Of a stretch of DNA of 64,000 nucleotides, positions 9,838-17,505 are shown piece by piece. The notes below the pieces were generated by a model. It was not told where the DNA came from. It was given only the letters and a program-made list of their open reading frames with translations, and did no database searches. Every line of letters starts with the position of its first letter. Position 1 is the stretch's first letter. This DNA comes from Bacillota bacterium (GTDB lineage Bacteria; Vulcanimicrobiota; JAJTBE01). The stretch lies in NCBI GenBank assembly GCA_021287065.1, contig JAJTBE010000119.1, positions 1-64,000 of the forward strand, read 5' to 3'. A program made the position numbers and the translations under genes.

Positions 9838-10064
9838 AATGCTGCTGAATTAGCAAAATTCACTCAAATCCCAATCCCCTATACTCCTGTTTTTCAAGGA
9901 GGGAGGTTTGGAGGGAAGCTCGCTTTTCCAAAAAATGTGGCTCTCTCTGACTGTCCCCTAATCCACCGGTCGGTCCTAACCCCCCGGTCGGTCCCTCAAT
10001 TCAAAAGTTTTGGGAAGGAGGTCCGGAGGAAACTTTTTTCAAAAAGTTTTCTCCGGGGGCTGGG
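9838..10064 (-). repeat. Structured extragenic repeat, copy C
   Basis: It has the modules of copy A in reverse orientation: the CAATGCTGCTGAATTAG flank, the TTTTTCAAGGAG hairpin, the AAGC-type hairpin, a GGTCGGTCC-rich insert, a CCCAAAACTTTTGAATT-type segment, and the GAAACTTTTTTC/AAAAAGTTTTC hairpin. It lacks the GCGCCCACC insert. Confidence 0.78.
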
Positions 10065-10107
10065 CGAACGGCTGTTTAGGTTGTTTGCCGTTTTGGTTTG
10101 TTTTGGG

Positions 10108-10143
10108 GCGAACCTGCGGGTTCGCGTCGGGGTTGCAAACCCC
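10108..10143. repeat. Two adjacent GC-rich hairpins between repeat copies
   Basis: GCGAACC-TGC-GGGTTCGC (10108-10125) and GGGGTT-GCA-AACCCC (10129-10143) are back to back and followed by TCCTACGATCGCTGACG. The sequence is much richer in GC than the surrounding DNA and looks like a separate extragenic palindromic repeat. No second copy is in the window. Confidence 0.45.
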
Positions 10144-10198
10144 TCCTACGATCGCTGACGAACACTTGCCGTTATTGGGTTTACCATCCTCTCAGGTC

Positions 10199-10504
10199 CA
10201 ATGCTGCTGAAGTAGTAAAAACCGACCAAATCCACAGTCCAATACTCTTGTTTTTCAAGGGAGGAGGTTCGAAGGGAAACCCGCTTTTCCAAAAAAGCGT
10301 GGTCTCCTCTGAGGGTCTCCTAAACTCCCGGTCGGTCTCCAAACCCCCACGGTCTATGGTCGATCCCCAATTTTAAAGTTTTGGGATGGCGGGTGCCCGC
10401 CCGCAGGGTGGGCGCGGGGAAACTTTTTTCAAAAAGTTTTCTCCGGGAGCTTGGCGAATCGACATAATTCTCGTGAGCGAATAAATAAATCCATGCCTTA
10501 ATTC
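10199..10504 (-). repeat. Structured extragenic repeat, copy D (long form)
   Basis: This is the longest copy. It has both outer flanks of copy B (CAATGCTGCTGAAGTAG on the left; CTCGTGAGCG and CCTTAATTC on the right), all four hairpins, the GGTCGG-rich insert and the GCCCGCAGGGTGGGCGCG insert. It lies just beyond the 3' end of the second lipoprotein gene. Relative to copy B it is inverted. Confidence 0.8.
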
Positions 10505-10586
10505 ATGGGCATTGACTTTTATGGAATCCGTGAGATTCATTATTTCGCCCTGATTGATTATAATGCTTCTCTCTTATTTCTGATAT

Positions 10587-10608
10587 AAAAAAGGGGCTTG
10601 CGCCCCTT
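10587..10608 (-). terminator. Intrinsic terminator of the second lipoprotein gene
   Basis: GGGGC and GCCCC pair around TTGC (10593-10606). Read leftwards the stem runs into six T residues. It is a near copy of the terminator at 7037-7062, as expected if gene and terminator were duplicated together. Confidence 0.8.
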
Positions 10609-10631
10609 AAACTTAATTTTGTGATTTTGGT

Positions 10632-12884
10632 CTATTTCCATTTTCTGATGAATACATCCGATACATTTTCCGTAAATGCATCACCAGTAAGATTTTTTGC
10701 TTTTGTGCTGAAAACAAGATATGAACCATCAGGGCTCATGGCAAAGGAACCGCATTTTTTTTCAGGAAGCTGTCCTGAAGCTCCGATAAAGCCTAATGTG
10801 TAATTGTTGTCGTTCGCCTGAGTATCCTTGATATAAACCATGCCATGAATATTCAGATCGTCCCCTTTTATCTGTCCTGATGATGTTGCCGATAACCTGT
10901 TTTTGCCTTTTTCTTCTCCCGTTGCAAGAAAACTCACATACCTGCCGGCATTATCAATCTGAGCGTCGGTGTAGCTCATTGTAGTTTCGGTGAGTTGTCT
11001 TGAAACAAGGGTTAATTTCTGAGAACCGAGGCGCCAGAGAAGAATATGATTGTTGCTGTTGGTTGTGAACAGATTTGCATCACATTCAAAAGCAATGGCT
11101 GAACCGTCGGCATTTATGGCTGGATTCTGAGTTGTGGCACTGCCATCAAGATCTGCTCCATCATGTCTGGTTACATAGATATTCCAGCCCGAAGCAGGGT
11201 CTTCGTTTAAACTGCATCTGAAAACATTTGTAGCTGTGGTTACTGGGTTGTTTTTGCAGATATTTGTAGCTTCTGAAACATAGGCAACAAAATTGCCATC
11301 GTAGGAAATTGCGGGATCTCCTGAGTTGGGATCGCTTCCTTCGCTATCTCCTTCAACAGGCACGCCGTTTACAACCTGCATATCAAGCATACGGCATACA
11401 CTGGGATTCATATCCGTAATTTTACAATAGTAAATGTGGGCGTAATTATTATTATTGATAGGAGCTACCGTATCAAGATTTGTGGCGACTGACGCAAATA
11501 CAACCCCTGTTCCGTCGCCGTTAATATCCGGTATAAGCGATCCACAGTTGCCGGGTTTATTTGGGTTGCCTGCATCATTGGAGACTCTTCTGATTGCAAG
11601 ATCGCTTAGTCTGACGATATAAATGTCGGCTATGCTATTTGCTGCAAGTCCATCAGGAAGTAAATCCGTTGCTTCTGACTGGAATACAACAAACTGACCG
11701 TTGCCGCTGATTCTGCATTTCATACTTGTTCCGTTTGCACCGGCAGTTGAGCCGGAGGCTTTGTTTGAAACCCTTGTTATTGTTCCTGTCTGTTTATCCC
11801 ATACATAAATCTGAATTGTTTCTTCAGGGTTGCTCCAGGTTGAAATGACATTTCCGCTTGTGTAAAACACCACTTTTTCGCCGTTCATGCTTACATCAGG
11901 CCCATAAGCGTTGTTTACTTCAGGGAGGTTTGTCCTTCTTGATACCCAGGTTGTAACATCAGTCTCGGTCGAAGCTGTAAGTATTATTTCCGGTGTGGTA
12001 ACTGTTGTATTTGCTTCAACTGTAACCGACTGGGTTTTTGATTGATAGCCTGATTTTGCATATGAAAGAGTTCTGATGCCCGGTTCAAGATTTGTTACAA
12101 GATAGCTGCCGTTTGAATCGGTAGTCTGAGAAAATCCCTTCTGCAGAGTGACGCTTACGCCTTCCACAGGCAAACCGGTAGTATCTTTTACAAAACCTGA
12201 TACATTTCCGTAGCCGGGGCTTGGTGTTGGTGATTGTGTTGGAGAAGGATCCATCGAAATATCTTTTACATTGGCTGTATCTTTTATAATTGTAATACTT
12301 CCGGTATAACTTACAAAACCTGATGCCGCGGCGGTAATTGTGTGTGATCCTTCAGTAACCTGCGCATACTGATATTTGCCCTGTGAGTCTGTCTGGGTGG
12401 AACTGACATTTTCACCGGTATAAACATTTATAGCTGCATTTGCAATCACAGGAGTTCCCGCAGCAGAGGATTTAACTGTTCCGCTGAGTGAACCGTATGC
12501 CGCAGGGGGCAGTGTGATCGTCGGTTGGGTTGATGTTCTGCCTCCGACGATATTTAAAGCCTGTTGCACAGGATTATACCCGGTTGAAGATATTGAAAGA
12601 TTGTAGTTTCCCACCGGTACTTTTGTTATAGTGTAATAACCGTTTGCGTCGGTAGTTGTTGAAAAACCCGGTTTTGCAGAATCGTCTGATTTTGACGAAT
12701 CAACTGCTGTTAGTTCGCAAAGGGCTCCCTCGATTGGGCTTCCGTTTTCATCTACTACTGTGCCTTCGATTGCACCTGTTTCGCTTGTGGAACCGCTGCC
12801 GGAGTCTCCGCCCCCGCATCCCTGCAGTGCGAAAATGCATAGGAAAACAGCCGCAAGTATCAAAAATACTGGCTTTCTCAACAT
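10632..12884 (-). CDS. Lipoprotein with carboxypeptidase-regulatory-like repeats and TolB/WD40-like propeller (paralog)
   Basis: A 750-residue protein. The signal peptide ends with lipobox LQGC and a GGGDSGSGS linker follows. Three carboxypeptidase regulatory-like Ig domains ('NGYYTITKVPVGNYNLSI', 'GKYQYAQVTEGSHTITAA', 'GSYLVTNLEPGIRTLSYA') precede a propeller of PD40-type blades ('PDVSMNGEKVVFYTSGN', 'PDINGDGTGVVFAS', 'MSPDGSYLVFSTKA'). It aligns end to end with the product of 7103-9304; the propeller half is the better conserved part. AAAGGGG precedes the ATG. Both genes read leftwards and each has its own terminator, so they are separately expressed tandem paralogs. The ligand is unknown. 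Confidence 0.88.
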   Translation of the reverse strand: MLRKPVFLILAAVFLCIFALQGCGGGDSGSGSTSETGAIEGTVVDENGSPIEGALCELTAVDSSKSDDSAKPGFSTTTDANGYYTITKVPVGNYNLSISSTGYNPVQQALNIVGGRTSTQPTITLPPAAYGSLSGTVKSSAAGTPVIANAAINVYTGENVSSTQTDSQGKYQYAQVTEGSHTITAAASGFVSYTGSITIIKDTANVKDISMDPSPTQSPTPSPGYGNVSGFVKDTTGLPVEGVSVTLQKGFSQTTDSNGSYLVTNLEPGIRTLSYAKSGYQSKTQSVTVEANTTVTTPEIILTASTETDVTTWVSRRTNLPEVNNAYGPDVSMNGEKVVFYTSGNVISTWSNPEETIQIYVWDKQTGTITRVSNKASGSTAGANGTSMKCRISGNGQFVVFQSEATDLLPDGLAANSIADIYIVRLSDLAIRRVSNDAGNPNKPGNCGSLIPDINGDGTGVVFASVATNLDTVAPINNNNYAHIYYCKITDMNPSVCRMLDMQVVNGVPVEGDSEGSDPNSGDPAISYDGNFVAYVSEATNICKNNPVTTATNVFRCSLNEDPASGWNIYVTRHDGADLDGSATTQNPAINADGSAIAFECDANLFTTNSNNHILLWRLGSQKLTLVSRQLTETTMSYTDAQIDNAGRYVSFLATGEEKGKNRLSATSSGQIKGDDLNIHGMVYIKDTQANDNNYTLGFIGASGQLPEKKCGSFAMSPDGSYLVFSTKAKNLTGDAFTENVSDVFIRKWK

Positions 12885-13020
12885 TATTATTAACCCCTTT
12901 CATCGGTTGGTGTTTGTTTTATATGGTACAAGGTGAAAATTATATCACAGCAAAATAAGAAATGGATCTGTTCTGCTGAACTAAGCCGGAGGAAAGAGGT
13001 ATCATCCCTTTGCTGCACAA

Positions 13021-13446
13021 TCAGAGGCAGACTCTGAAAATAATGTTGCCGAGATTTATTTCATCACCGTTCTTTATGCGGGTTTCATTGCTTATGATCT
13101 TGCCATTCAGATTAGTCCCATTTTTGCTCCCGCAATCCTTTATAAAATACTTGCCTTTTTTTCTGTATAAAAGAGTATGTTCACCTGATGCAAAGGGATC
13201 ATCAACCTGAATGCCGCATTCGTCATTTCTGCCGATTACTGCTGAATTCTCAATCTCAAATTTGTTGACGGAGGGATTTCTGAGATAATCTCCGCCCTGT
13301 ATTACTTCAAGTATAAGTGAAAGCGATTCTTCTTCATCTTTTGCGCTTGTATCCATACTTCTGTTCAATACTTTTAACACCAGAAGCAGAAAGAACGATA
13401 GAAGTACGAGAAAAGCAAAGCGAAGAATCCCAAAATAGTTCTCCAT
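13021..13446 (-). CDS. Membrane-anchored FHA domain protein
   Basis: A 141-residue protein. One transmembrane helix (about 7-27) is followed by a short acidic linker and an FHA domain from about residue 58 to the end. FHA landmarks are present: 'SAVIGRNDECGIQVDD', 'SGEHTLLYRKKGKYFIKD', 'GSKNGTNLNG' and a final 'GDEINLG' strand. FHA domains bind phosphothreonine peptides, so this would present a phospho-reader at the inner face of the membrane. No Ser/Thr kinase is in the window. It follows the small membrane protein gene at 13521-13679 by 75 bases on the same strand. Confidence 0.9.
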   Translation of the reverse strand: MENYFGILRFAFLVLLSFFLLLVLKVLNRSMDTSAKDEEESLSLILEVIQGGDYLRNPSVNKFEIENSAVIGRNDECGIQVDDPFASGEHTLLYRKKGKYFIKDCGSKNGTNLNGKIISNETRIKNGDEINLGNIIFRVCL

Positions 13447-13520
13447 TATTGTTCACCTTTTATATGGCAAAACGGAATAAGCGGTCCGGGTGTCCGCTGT
13501 CAGCCGGTTCGAATCCGGAG

Positions 13521-13679
13521 TTAACCGGTGAATTCTTCTTCTTCCGGTTCGTCGGGGCGTTCTGCTTTCTGTTTTTTCAGAAACAGATATGAGGGGATAA
13601 CAATCAGTATGACGAGAGCCGGAATCGCCAATTGCCACAACTGGCCTATTTGTCTGGCTGATTCAAGTAATGTATTCAT
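13521..13679 (-). CDS. Small single-pass membrane protein
   Basis: A predicted 52-residue protein with a hydrophobic helix (about 15-35) flanked by a short N-terminus and an acidic C-terminus ending EPEEEEFTG. I chose the ATG at 13679; longer frames add a basic segment without a better ribosome site, and the site before 13679 is weak. It may be co-transcribed with the FHA gene. No family is recognised. Confidence 0.45.
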   Translation of the reverse strand: MNTLLESARQIGQLWQLAIPALVILIVIPSYLFLKKQKAERPDEPEEEEFTG

Positions 13680-13839
13680 TTTATCCGTTTCAATCCTGAT
13701 TTTGATATAATCCGTGGATGATGATTTAATTCTTGCAGCAGGTTCATAATCCTTTTTTTGAACCCTTTTGTCCCTTGTGCACAACAGTTCAGAAGGGTTT
13801 TATAATGTGTCGGAGAAAAAAAATGTGAGGAGGGGTGTT

Positions 13840-15102
13840 ATGGAAAAGATGATAAAATGCCCAAACTGCGGATACGAACATAAAGTAAAAGACTCCGCTA
13901 AGGCAAAAACATTATTCTGCAGCGAATGTAATTCTTTTGTTGATCTCGTTTCCAACACTTCCACACAGCTCTATAAAAACGAAAACATGGTTGTTCCTCC
14001 ATTGTCTGCCCTTCGCCTTGGAGCAATAGGTAATATAAACGGTATAAATTATCAGATTATCGGAAGAATACGCTACCGGGACAGCTTTTCTTTCACCTGC
14101 TGGGACGAATGGCTCCTCCTGTCCACTACGGGCCAGTATCTCTGGCTGCAGGAAGAGGATTGGGAGTTTGTGCTTATGCACAAATATACTCCCGCCAATC
14201 CATTTGATCCTAACGCCGTAGGACAGGATTTTGTGCATATAGACGGGCAGAAACTTGAGGTTGAGGATAATTCCCAAGCTTCTCTTCTGTTTATCGAAGG
14301 TGAACTGACCTGGCGGGCTGAACCCGGCGAGACAATAAAATATATCGACGCCTGGAAAGGTGAGGACACCCTCTATTCCTGCGAATGGTCTGAAAAAGAA
14401 ATAATGTACTTTATCGGAAAAGATATTCCGGTAAAACAGATATATGCCGCCTTCAAGCTGGGAACGCCTCCTCCGGAAGCTCTGGAAGAGGATGCACCTG
14501 TTGGAAAACGCTATGATAAGTTTGAGAACAGCTTTCAGCAATGGGTCAGTAAAAAAATGAAGGGGCCGTTCTTTAAGTATTCTTTGGTTTTAAGCGCACT
14601 ATGCGCCTTTTTTGCACTTTTTCTTCTTTTCTTTGGTATTCCGATTTATTCGGGGAATCAGACTCCGGTAAAAGATAAGGAAGGATATGTAATCGGGCCT
14701 TTTAACCTGACACAGGTTGGAAGGGTTCACAGGGTTGACACAAAGGTGTTTTTGCCCAATAATACCGAATGTTATTGCGATATTGAAATGCTCGACAGCA
14801 ATAAGGAAGAAGTGTTGGGCTGGGATAAGGACTACTGGCACGAATCCGGCAGAGATGAAGACGGCTACTGGGAAGAGTCGGATTCCAACAGGGTTGCTTA
14901 CTTTGTGCTGAAGGATCCCGGTGAATACTATGTTTCCGTTACTCCGGAAAATCCATCTGTTGATCTTTCAGGAAGTATCGTTGTCTCCATCAAGGAAAGC
15001 GTATTTCACAACGGACCGTTATGGACTATTGCAATTCTGGCAGCTATTTATCCGGGTTTTATTCTTATAATGTATTGTCTTGCCCACAGCAAGGAAGATT
15101 AG
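13840..15102 (+). CDS. DUF4178 membrane protein with N-terminal zinc ribbon
   Basis: A 420-residue protein. A two-Cys-pair ribbon (CPNC near residue 6 and CSEC near residue 27) is followed by a DUF4178-type beta domain ('LRLGAIGNINGINYQIIGR', 'WDEWLLLSTTGQYLWLQ') over about residues 55-210. A first transmembrane helix lies at about 245-270, then a ~125-residue presumably extracytoplasmic segment, and a second helix near 398-415. GAGGAGGGG precedes the ATG at 13840. It heads a three-gene operon with a small membrane protein and a membrane spermidine synthase. DUF4178 proteins are recurrently found beside spermidine-synthase-like genes, which supports a shared but undefined envelope pathway. 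Confidence 0.85.
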   Translation: MEKMIKCPNCGYEHKVKDSAKAKTLFCSECNSFVDLVSNTSTQLYKNENMVVPPLSALRLGAIGNINGINYQIIGRIRYRDSFSFTCWDEWLLLSTTGQYLWLQEEDWEFVLMHKYTPANPFDPNAVGQDFVHIDGQKLEVEDNSQASLLFIEGELTWRAEPGETIKYIDAWKGEDTLYSCEWSEKEIMYFIGKDIPVKQIYAAFKLGTPPPEALEEDAPVGKRYDKFENSFQQWVSKKMKGPFFKYSLVLSALCAFFALFLLFFGIPIYSGNQTPVKDKEGYVIGPFNLTQVGRVHRVDTKVFLPNNTECYCDIEMLDSNKEEVLGWDKDYWHESGRDEDGYWEESDSNRVAYFVLKDPGEYYVSVTPENPSVDLSGSIVVSIKESVFHNGPLWTIAILAAIYPGFILIMYCLAHSKED

Positions 15103-15131
15103 GGAAGATTGATGTTTAAGGAAGTGTAATT

Positions 15132-15326
15132 ATGGAAAACTGGTGGGGCAGAGGCCTTTTAATTGCAGTTATCGCATTCTTTATCTACGGCCTTATTTCC
15201 GCTTTTCTCGGATTTCATGTGCCGCCTCTTGAGAGAACCGGTAAACATATCCGCAGGGAATCAAAACATACATCCTTCTTCTATCATGGTTACACTGTTG
15301 GCGGAGGGACCGGAGTCGGAAAATAA
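15132..15326 (+). CDS. Small membrane protein between DUF4178 and spermidine synthase genes
   Basis: A 64-residue protein with one transmembrane helix (about 8-28) and a basic, His/Tyr/Gly-rich tail ending GGGTGVGK. The site AGGAAGTG precedes its ATG, and its TAA overlaps the ATG of the next gene (TAATG), so the two are translationally coupled. I do not recognise the family. The position suggests a small subunit acting with the DUF4178 and spermidine synthase proteins. Confidence 0.75.
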   Translation: MENWWGRGLLIAVIAFFIYGLISAFLGFHVPPLERTGKHIRRESKHTSFFYHGYTVGGGTGVGK

Positions 15327-16891
15327 TGGATAATACCTCTGAAAAACCAGCTCTTACACCGGCTAAAAGAGCGCAGTTTGCCATTCTCAGTTCAGCCTTT
15401 GCTATTTCAATATGCGGAATTTCATACGAACTGCTTGCCGGAACTATTTCTTCTTATTTTCTCGGAAATGCAGTTCTTCAGTATTCTCTTACCATAGGCT
15501 TGTTTCTCAGCGCAATGGGAATCGGCTCCTACCTTTCAAGAAAATTTGAAAAGAATCTCCTCGAAAGTTTTCTTGTTATTCAGATTCTTGTAGGCTTGAC
15601 AGGTGGATTTTCCACATTTTTCCTGTTTATGGCATACCGATTTACAATGGTGTTTTCCCTCTTGTTTTATCTGTTTCTGCTTTTTCTTGGAATGCTCATA
15701 GGCCTTGAAATTCCCATTCTCGTAAGAATCCTGAAAGATTATGAAGCCCTTAAATTTTCTATTTCCGATATACTTGCCTTTGATTATATAGGCGCATTGC
15801 TGGCTTCCATTCTGTTTCCCCTGTTTATTCTGCCCCATATGGGCTTAATGCATGCTTCTTTCTTTTATGCCCTTATAAACATGGTGGTTGTTTTTCTGAA
15901 TATTTCGGTTTTTTCCGGTATTCTGAAAAAGAAAAAGGCATTTCTCACCGCTGCATTTGCTGTGAGCGCCATTCTTTTCGGGGGCTTGATTATGTCGGGG
16001 AAAATGGTCAGCTTTTTCGAAAGCAGACTTTACGAAGACGAAATTATCGTTACGAGGCAGACTAAATACCAGAGAATAGTCGTTACCAACTACGCCGGCG
16101 ACATGAGGCTTTACCTCGACGGAAACCTCCAGTTTTCTTCCTGGGACGAATACCGTTATCACGAAGCTCTTGTGCATCCTGTTATGAACCTTACCGCCAA
16201 CAGGGAAAATGTGCTTATTCTCGGCGGCGGGGACGGCTTAGCTGCACGAGAGGTTTTTAAGTATCCCGAAGTGAAAAAACTCACTCTTGTGGATCTTGAT
16301 CCCGAAATGGTTGATCTCTGTAAAACCAACTTCCTAATTTCAAGGCTCAACTGCGGTTCTTTATCAGAACCCCGGATGAATCTTGTGTATCAGGATGCAT
16401 ACAAATTTCTCGAAACCTCACAGGATCGATACGGCGTGATTATTGTTGATTTACCCGATCCCAACAATGAAGGGCTTTCAAAACTCTATACAGTAAGTTT
16501 TTACCGCCTTATAAGGCACCATCTTGCAAAAGGCGGAGCAGTATGCGTTCAGTCAACCTCTCCATATTTTGCACGGAGAACATTCTGGTGTGTTAAGCAT
16601 ACAATCGAAAAAGCAGGCACGGGGAGCGAGGTAGGGAAGGATCTGTATGTGAAGCCTTATCATCTGTATGTGCCGTCAATGGGGGACTGGGGATTCTGCC
16701 TGGCGTCCGATAGGGATTTTAAGCCTGAGGATATAAGGATAAAAAATATCAGTTCGAAATATATAAAAGAAGATGTAACGCCATTTTTCTTCTTTGCAAA
16801 AGATGAAGACGAAGTGCCTACTGAAATCAACACGCTGAACAGCCACAAGCTGCTTTACTATTATGATCAGGAATGGAAAAAGTGGGAATAA
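15326..16891 (+). CDS. Polytopic membrane spermidine synthase (polyamine aminopropyltransferase)
   Basis: A 521-residue protein. About 220 residues of hydrophobic helices (roughly seven segments) precede a cytosolic spermidine-synthase domain. The domain shows 'ILGGGDGLAAREVFKYP' (decarboxylated-SAM binding), 'LVDLDPEMV' and the acidic 'IVDLPDPNNEG' loop. Such fusions occur widely in bacteria and are annotated as aminopropyltransferases, although many long membrane forms have no proven activity. No SAM decarboxylase gene lies next to it. The start codon overlaps the stop of the small membrane protein, so the three genes form one unit. Confidence 0.88.
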   Translation: MDNTSEKPALTPAKRAQFAILSSAFAISICGISYELLAGTISSYFLGNAVLQYSLTIGLFLSAMGIGSYLSRKFEKNLLESFLVIQILVGLTGGFSTFFLFMAYRFTMVFSLLFYLFLLFLGMLIGLEIPILVRILKDYEALKFSISDILAFDYIGALLASILFPLFILPHMGLMHASFFYALINMVVVFLNISVFSGILKKKKAFLTAAFAVSAILFGGLIMSGKMVSFFESRLYEDEIIVTRQTKYQRIVVTNYAGDMRLYLDGNLQFSSWDEYRYHEALVHPVMNLTANRENVLILGGGDGLAAREVFKYPEVKKLTLVDLDPEMVDLCKTNFLISRLNCGSLSEPRMNLVYQDAYKFLETSQDRYGVIIVDLPDPNNEGLSKLYTVSFYRLIRHHLAKGGAVCVQSTSPYFARRTFWCVKHTIEKAGTGSEVGKDLYVKPYHLYVPSMGDWGFCLASDRDFKPEDIRIKNISSKYIKEDVTPFFFFAKDEDEVPTEINTLNSHKLLYYYDQEWKKWE

Positions 16892-16915
16892 GCCAGGGTA
16901 AAAGCTGAGGCAAAT

Positions 16916-16943
16916 TAAAAAGGGAGAACTCGCAAGTCCTCCC
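16916..16943 (-). terminator. Terminator of the DUF4870 gene
   Basis: GGGAGAACT (16922-16930) and AGTCCTCCC (16935-16943) form a 9-bp stem with one wobble and a four-base loop. Read leftwards the stem is followed by TTTTT. Confidence 0.7.
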
Positions 16944-16969
16944 CAATATCTCCCATTGTTTACCGGTTA

Positions 16970-17335
16970 TTATTCCTGATCAACATATTTGCTGACAAAC
17001 TGGGTTACAAAAGGTATGGTGGGATATTCACCATTATGGGTTTTGTAAGCCAGAAGCAGAGTATAAACAAAGAAACCTAATCCAATCAAACCTGAAGCAG
17101 GTCCGAGAATCAGTACTATTAATCCTACTCCCGGTATAGCACCAATAATTCCCAGAACTATGCTGAGTGCAGTGAAGAATATTATTGCTGCAACACAAAG
17201 CCCAAGTGCATTATAAGCATGGTATCTGCAAGCTCTGATGTCTTTCTTGGTAAGCAATAGTATTACTGCTATTATCCCGATGGGATATGAAAGGGCGCAT
17301 AACAATTTGTCAGTGCTGTCCATTTGTTCGTCCAT
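16970..17335 (-). CDS. DUF4870 membrane protein
   Basis: A 121-residue protein with three or four hydrophobic segments and the DUF4870 pattern: an opening 'LCALSYPIGIIAVILLL', then 'YHAYNALGL', a Gly/Pro-rich middle loop 'GAIPGVGLIV', and a final 'AYKTHNGEY' after the last helix. Proteins of this family are small inner-membrane proteins of unknown role. GGAGGGAA precedes the ATG. It lies 170 bases downstream of flhA on the same strand and has its own terminator; whether it belongs to the flagellar transcript is unclear. Confidence 0.8.
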   Translation of the reverse strand: MDEQMDSTDKLLCALSYPIGIIAVILLLTKKDIRACRYHAYNALGLCVAAIIFFTALSIVLGIIGAIPGVGLIVLILGPASGLIGLGFFVYTLLLAYKTHNGEYPTIPFVTQFVSKYVDQE

Positions 17336-17505
17336 TGTTTTCCCTCCTTTACAGAGAACTAACTCCTGAGTCCTGAATATTTAAACTGTCAGGAATTTAC
17401 CATTTAAAAGGTTTATGGTTTCTCTGTTTTCGACAAAAGAACCGGTTTTCCTCCGGTAGTCTGTTTTGCCGGTAAGTATATGTTATTAATATATGTTAAC
17501 AAAAC

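Noticed and set aside
13460-13535. tRNA-like T-arm (CCGG-TTCGAAT-CCGG) after a small AGCGG/CCGCT hairpin
   Set aside because: The 3' acceptor strand GTTAACC has no partner upstream at tRNA distance, no anticodon arm can be drawn, and the end overlaps the stop of the small membrane protein gene.
17440-17465. Weak hairpin ACCGG/CCGGT after flhA as operon terminator
   Set aside because: The stem is only five base pairs and the following T run is interrupted, so it is not listed as a terminator.
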